DNA from: Echinometra lucunter
Taxonomy: Eukaryota; Echinodermata; Echinoidea; Camarodonta; Echinometridae
Assembly (NCBI GenBank): GCA_029962745.1
Contig: CM057162.1
Span: 10,882,871 to 10,946,870, forward strand
Length of the DNA stretch: 64,000 bases
Reading direction: 5' to 3'
Made by a program: the position numbers and the translations under genes
Notes under the pieces: model-generated
Told to the model about the DNA's origin: nothing
Seen by the model: the letters and a program-made list of their open reading frames with translations, nothing else
The model's database searches: none
Shown: positions 59,094 through 64,000 of the stretch, piece after piece
How the letters are laid out: each line of letters begins with the position of its first letter
Numbering within the stretch: position 1 is the first letter of the stretch

Positions 59094-61369
59094 GCTTTAA
59101 TGTGTAGTGACATGAGAAGACTGGGGCTGTATTTGCATGAGGCATCAAGCCTCCTATCCCTGGGTCCCTTGCGTCGCTGCCTGGTCCCGGGCGCGCTGGA
59201 TAGCCCCGGGGCTAGTTTTCACTTTCCAGGACGATGACATGGGAAGATGAGAGGAAGGATAGATAGAGGATGGTAAGCTGATGGGTGATTTAAAGAAACT
59301 GGAAGGGGAAGGATTTTCGTGTCCATACAAGCCATATTAACATCCAATATCACGTTGATGTATTGTGTAGATTACTATACATTCATATCATCACATTAAT
59401 ACTTTACCAAATGAAATTAAATTCTATTCTTTACAAATTTTAAAATCAAATTAACACTTTGTATGGCTAGCACATCTGCAGTATAGCTAAGATGATTTCC
59501 TACTGATATGATCATGTCTGGGCTATTATCATGTTTATTATCAAATGATTAATGCTTTAATTAATATATGTAAATTATCATTTTCATTACAATATAGTTA
59601 AGAAAAAAAGAACACCTATTAAGATCTTATCTAGCCAGGATCATGGAAATCTCATGAAAGAAATATAAAAGTTATGTAACATTAGTCCTTCCCTTTAAAA
59701 TGAACTAAATATGAAGTACATCATTATCCACATAGAAAAAAAAACAATGGACCAAATAGATCTTCTTTAAAATAATGAGATCTTATCTTAAACAAACATT
59801 TCTTTTCACAAGACAAACAGTCATAGGAATCTAAACTGCCTTAAGCATCTAAGATTGTATCATCAGCAGAGCTTCCTCCATCTTGAAGACAAATATCCCT
59901 GTTCACAATAAAAAAAAATAATCTGTTTTGAATTTATCCATCCTTACCAGGTGGGTCTAATGTGGTTTTCTATTGAAATATGAGTTAATACATGCTAAAT
60001 CATAGCAGTGATTTGTAAAGGGGTAGTTTGCTTATTAAAACTACCGCAGGCTTTTCTTTTATGTTTTCTCATTTCATCTCAATAACTTCCATACACTCTT
60101 ATTTTCATGTTTTGATAAATGATTGTATATAAGGGTGTATTTTTTGATAAAAATGAAATTAATTCGAAGGATTAATGAAATTTTAGAAGATTTGAAATTT
60201 CATGCTAAAAATTCACGGCTAAGGTTAACCAACCACCCCAACCAAAAAGAACTAATCGAAAAATAGACGTAGGTCTAAGCTATGCAGTATACTTGTATGT
60301 CGTAACTTTATGAGTTATTAAATCATACATCAAAAAAATCAATCCATAAAAGTTTGCAGTCTATAGGCTTACACAAATTCTTCAGTGGAGTTGAGATGGC
60401 TTTTAAGATTGCAAGGTGGATAAAACTGAATCAAAACAGGTGATCTTGCTCCTCCCTTTTCTGAACTTCACTAATCAAATAAAATTCTGAAAACTCTTTT
60501 TTCCTAATGAAATATAACTATCCACCCAAACATTCTTTTCTTGTCATTTTCAACAAAATGTTTGGGTTGGTTTGACAGCCACTCCTTCATAATTTGGTTG
60601 CTAACATCGTGATCGGAGATACCAGTATCAACTTAAGATTAATCTTGTCAAATGTCAAGAATCCAACATGGAATTTTTCAGTCCAAATACATAGTGTGTT
60701 GTTGTTTGTTTCACCTCAACATCATAGGCGTCAATCAGGGAAGACAGGGGGACACGTTCCCCCCCCCCAAATAATTGTAAGCTGATGACCTTTTTTTTTT
60801 GCTTTCAGCAAATTTGGGGTGTGTGTGCATGTTACCCCCCCAAAAAAAAAAAAAAAATAAATAAAAAAAATAAGCTGAGGACACTTTTGAGAGTGTGCCT
60901 CTCCCCCACAAATATATATACATATTAATACCCCTGCCCAATGTTCATAAACCTTTCCAAGAACTCAATCCATGGGTAATTTCAATGCCCTTTAAAAATA
61001 ATGTTTGGAATAGGTAACTTGTCCCTGTAATGTTGGAATGTTTTGTATGGAAATATACTAAAAAGTAAGATATTTAAATTGCCTTTAGATTAACATTTCA
61101 CTTAGTCTTTGGAATCATGTTACAAATTCGTAGATTGATCTAATGATTTTACTTCTAGCAAACAATCCTACAGAAAGCTGGGTCTGAAATCACCAATAAA
61201 CTCTTGTAAAAGTTTTTCAGTTTTGAAACTCGGTGATTATTCTTTTATTTATTTATTTCATTTCCAGGTGAGATATAACAAAGAACAAATACATAAAGAG
61301 CACAAAGATAACAAAATCACAATAAATTGTAAAAAGATTTCGCACCAGCCAATGCCTGGGGATTACCTA
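59094..61369. other. No supported gene; small GC-rich patch and homopolymers
   Basis: 59155-59215 is strikingly GC-rich (gtcccgggcgcgctggatag, then gccccggggctag) without a known product. 60760-60875 has C, T and A runs and gcgtcaatcagggaagac, the look of a degraded repeat. The rest is AT-rich. Confidence 0.4.
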
Positions 61370-61417
61370 CAAGAATTCCTAAAAGAATACCTAAAAGAAT
61401 GCCTAAAAGAATTCTTT
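61370..61417 (+). repeat. 12 bp tandem repeat, about four units
   Basis: agaattcctaaa-type units; they keep a reading frame (repeating K-E-x-L) because 12 is a multiple of 3. Confidence 0.75.
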
Positions 61418-61819
61418 TGTCAAATCAGATCAGTTTTACAATTCTGAAAAGTGCAAAATAACATGTGATAAGTCTTAAATCTAAGCTAATCACAATAAAA
61501 ACGGGCAAGAGACCTGAAATATATACAAGACCTCTCCACGATGCAACACATCGAAAAAAGTAAATTTGTGCTAATTTTTGGTGACACATTGCAGGGCAGA
61601 GTCTGCCCCCGGTAGGGAGCTTAGCAAATTAAAAATATGTCAGAACAGTTATTGGCTTACACGACTGAGTAAATGGTATTGACACAAGAAATTTAATCTA
61701 TTTGAGTTTGATTTTCAAAGAAAAGGCATCAAGTGGGCTATTGTAGAAGTGCAATACCCAACTCCTGTTTTTTCCTCTGAACTGCCCTACATGCGTTATC
61801 CACGCCCACACCAATAGAT

Positions 61820-62075
61820 ACACTCTAAAAAATTGCTGTAGGGATTTACAGTAAATTAATGGCAGCAGAGTTGGTCGGTGATTTACTGTAAATTCTGTAA
61901 ATGATACATTACAATACTGTATTATTTACATGTAAATACTCTATTTTACTGTTTTTTACAGTTTTACCGTAGAATAAACAGTACAATAGTGTAGAAAAAT
62001 ACAGTAAATTACTAGCAGCAGAACTACCAGCAATTTACTGTAATTCTGCAGTAATCTTTTATTGTAGGTTTACAT
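61820..62075. repeat. Element beginning ACACTCTAAAAA with 153 bp internal duplication
   Basis: Left edge acactctaaaaaattgctg (from about 61820). tacagtaaattaatggcagc (61847) recurs as tacagtaaattactagcagc (62000). Both units end in caatttactgtaa-type sequence that is itself inverted relative to ttacagtaaat. MITE-like, right boundary unclear. Confidence 0.65.
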
Positions 62076-62452
62076 TCATAAAGAGAAATAATTTGATCAT
62101 TCATTATTACTATGCAATCATATCTGTCATGAAAAGCAGAATGATACAACTTTGCATACAAAGATACAGATGGAAAAACAGGAAAACATATTTAATCATT
62201 TTTAAAGAATAAAAACTTTTCTGATATTATTGGTCTCTTGAGAATCACAAGGGCATTCACTCACATTCCTAGAGAAAAAAATCCTTCTGACTCTCAAGAC
62301 AGCTCTTAATATATTTAGTCAACAAATGTAGTGCCTTGATCATTTAGTCCTAAATATAAAAATTCTTGGAAAATATCAAGACCGCAGACAACAACCTTCC
62401 TTTGCTAGGTGTTTGCAGGTTTTTGGAGCTCTACCAGCAAGCCAGTGCAGGC

Positions 62453-62707
62453 TATTGTATGGCTAGGGAGTGAGGGGGGGGGGGGGGGGGGGGGGAGAGA
62501 TCTTTCACAAGCATTAAAATATCAAAAAGGGATAGGGGGAAATACTGGAAGAGGGAAGAATGATTTCAGGGGACCTTAGCCAGGAGTCACTGTCTAGGCT
62601 ACTGTATGGAGGAGGGGAGGGGGTATACTTTCATATGCATTGAAATTACAAAAAGGAATAGGGGTAAAATACTGGCAGAGGGAAGAATGATTTGGGGGAC
62701 CTTAGCC
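62453..62707 (+). repeat. 126 bp-period tandem duplication with G-run
   Basis: gcattaaaatatcaaaaagg (62511) recurs as gcattgaaattacaaaaagg (62637). Both lead into gagggaagaatgattt and gggaccttagcc. G22 at 62474-62495 occupies the position where the second copy has ggaggggaggggg. Confidence 0.85.
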
Positions 62708-63123
62708 CCGTCCCAGAGGAACCTGCACTCTCCTCACACCTGAACCGCTATTCCCTATCCCCAAACCATTGTAAAGCAATTTACTTCACCAATGAAATGG
62801 CCTGTCATCACAGCGCCGCGGCATGTACGGATTTGTTTTCTGACTTTGGCCTACTTTCTTTTCTTACTCACACTCCTTTCTCTCACTTTCTTTCTCTCTC
62901 TCTCTCTCTTTCTTTCTCTCTCTTTTTCTCTCTCTCTCTCTCTCTTGGCCCATTCTTCTACTTTCTAATTCTCCCACCCTGTCCCTTTCTTCATTTCCTT
63001 CTCTCTCCACTTCACTATGTTTCTTTTTCTTATTCTTCTCATCTTAATCTTCCTTCTTTCCTCCATTTTCAGCTTTTTATCTTCTACCTCTTCCTCTTTC
63101 TGATCTTTCTTTCTCCTCTTTCT

Positions 63124-63167
<44 letters not shown>

Positions 63168-63664
63168 ATCTCTCCTCAAAAAATTCAAGAAACAGTAAAG
63201 AAACTAACCTGAAGGTAAAGTAAGACATGCTAAAAACATACAAAGAAAACAAAAGATCTATTGAAAGGCTCTGTGCAGTTCTGGTGACAATTTCATTTTT
63301 GCCTTTCATATCAATTTCAGGTAATGTAAGAACATGTGCAAAAAGAGATACTGACATTAACAATTTGGAGCAATGTACATGTAATAGATGGTCACCTTAA
63401 GAAATATAAGTATCCTCCCTAAACCATTCAAAGTTTGAAAGACAGCTTTTCTGTACTTCTACTAAGATAAGATACCATAATCACTTTGATCGAGACAAAC
63501 ATAAACCCAAATATTGTTAGAACTGATATCATCGCTGCTCAGAATATTGCCTTTAAAGGTAAAAGAATGGGGTTGTCAACTTGTCATACTGTTTCACTTT
63601 CTGGCAAACTGGAGTCCAAGGTTGGTCTAGATCCTAAGCTTATAGAGGCAGGATTAGGAAGGAG
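62708..63664. other. CT-rich region, no supported gene
   Basis: CT microsatellites at 62887-62945 and pure (TC)19 at 63126-63164. The 168-codon frame at 62692-63198 is Ser/Leu/Phe-rich from these tracts. Confidence 0.55.
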
Positions 63665-63969
63665 TTCTTGATGATAGGCCCTTTCCAACCCCCCTGTCTT
63701 CATCTTTACTTTGACCTTCAATGGGGGTACTGCTGACAAGGGGGCTTTCAAATAATAAAAAATGGAAGGGGGAGGGGGGTTGCTCTGTATCGGGCCTAAC
63801 AAATGACAAAGCATCCTTATAAGAACAAGAAGATTGAAACAGCATTCTTGATGATAGGCCCTTCCAGTCCTTCTATTTTCATCTTCAGATGAATCTTCGA
63901 TAGGGGTACTGGAGAAAAGGGGCTTTCAAGCACAAATGGGGACTGGAGGCACCTCCTCCCCCCCCCCTT

Positions 63970-63970
<1 letters not shown>
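63665..63970 (+). repeat. Direct duplication, period about 180 bp
   Basis: ttcttgatgataggcccttt (63665) recurs as ttcttgatgataggcccttc (63845). Both continue through cttcat/cttcag, ataggggtact or atgggggtact, and ggggctttcaa. The second unit runs into the terminal CA repeat. Confidence 0.85.

Positions 63971-64000
<30 letters not shown>
63971..64000 (+). repeat. (CA)n microsatellite at window end
   Basis: (CA)15 running to the last base; true length unknown. A C-run lies just before it. Confidence 0.95.

Noticed and set aside
62692..63198. 168-codon open frame with hydrophobic stretches
   Set aside because: Driven by CT-rich repeats; the apparent membrane segments are Leu/Ser/Phe low complexity.

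Overview
This 64 kb window looks like eukaryotic, animal-type intergenic or intronic DNA. By eye it is AT-rich and has many microsatellites, homopolymer runs, short inverted-repeat transposons and degenerate tandem duplications. I found no gene I can name. Stop-free stretches are short, reach at most about 180 codons, and the longest are translations of simple repeats. There are no rRNA or tRNA genes, no CRISPR array and no bacterial-style operons. The mix of short foldback elements, purine-rich microsatellites and degenerate tandem repeats of about 160 bp suggests a marine invertebrate, most likely an echinoderm such as a sea urchin. That is inference from repeat style; no conserved protein supports it.

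Layout. 0-10 kb: a short inverted-repeat element (594-742), a 588 bp foldback (3299-3886), GA and ATC microsatellites, and a CGG-rich block near 6.3 kb that could be an exon or promoter. 10-20 kb: further short elements, including one with a 3 bp target duplication (14137-14435), two GC-rich stop-free islands (11.8 and 13.5 kb), and a possible cis-regulatory module at 19.75-19.97 kb. 20-30 kb: a TA-flanked element (20830-21219), a tRNA-derived SINE (about 23876-24112) and a 185 bp tandem duplication. 30-40 kb: a 157 bp tandem repeat, a foldback with a second element nested inside it (36361-37095), a telomere-like array (37309-37380) and a GC-rich inverted repeat (39603-39864). 40-50 kb: a 3 bp-TSD element (40039-40387), two degenerate tandem arrays next to a CpG-rich promoter-like block (42.7-43.1 kb), a 618 bp foldback, and a 1.64 kb hAT-like element with a perfect 8 bp target duplication (46569-48211). 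50-64 kb: more copies of the same families, a minisatellite carrying telomere-like motifs (53.2-54.0 kb), a homeodomain-site-rich patch (56.7 kb) and several tandem duplications running to a CA microsatellite at the window end.

The clearest results concern transposon history. One insertion can be read precisely because an uninterrupted relative of its host element lies 13.6 kb away. Others keep target duplications typical of hAT, PIF/Harbinger-like and Tc1/mariner-like families. No transposase is visible, so all appear non-autonomous. I found no new multi-gene system.
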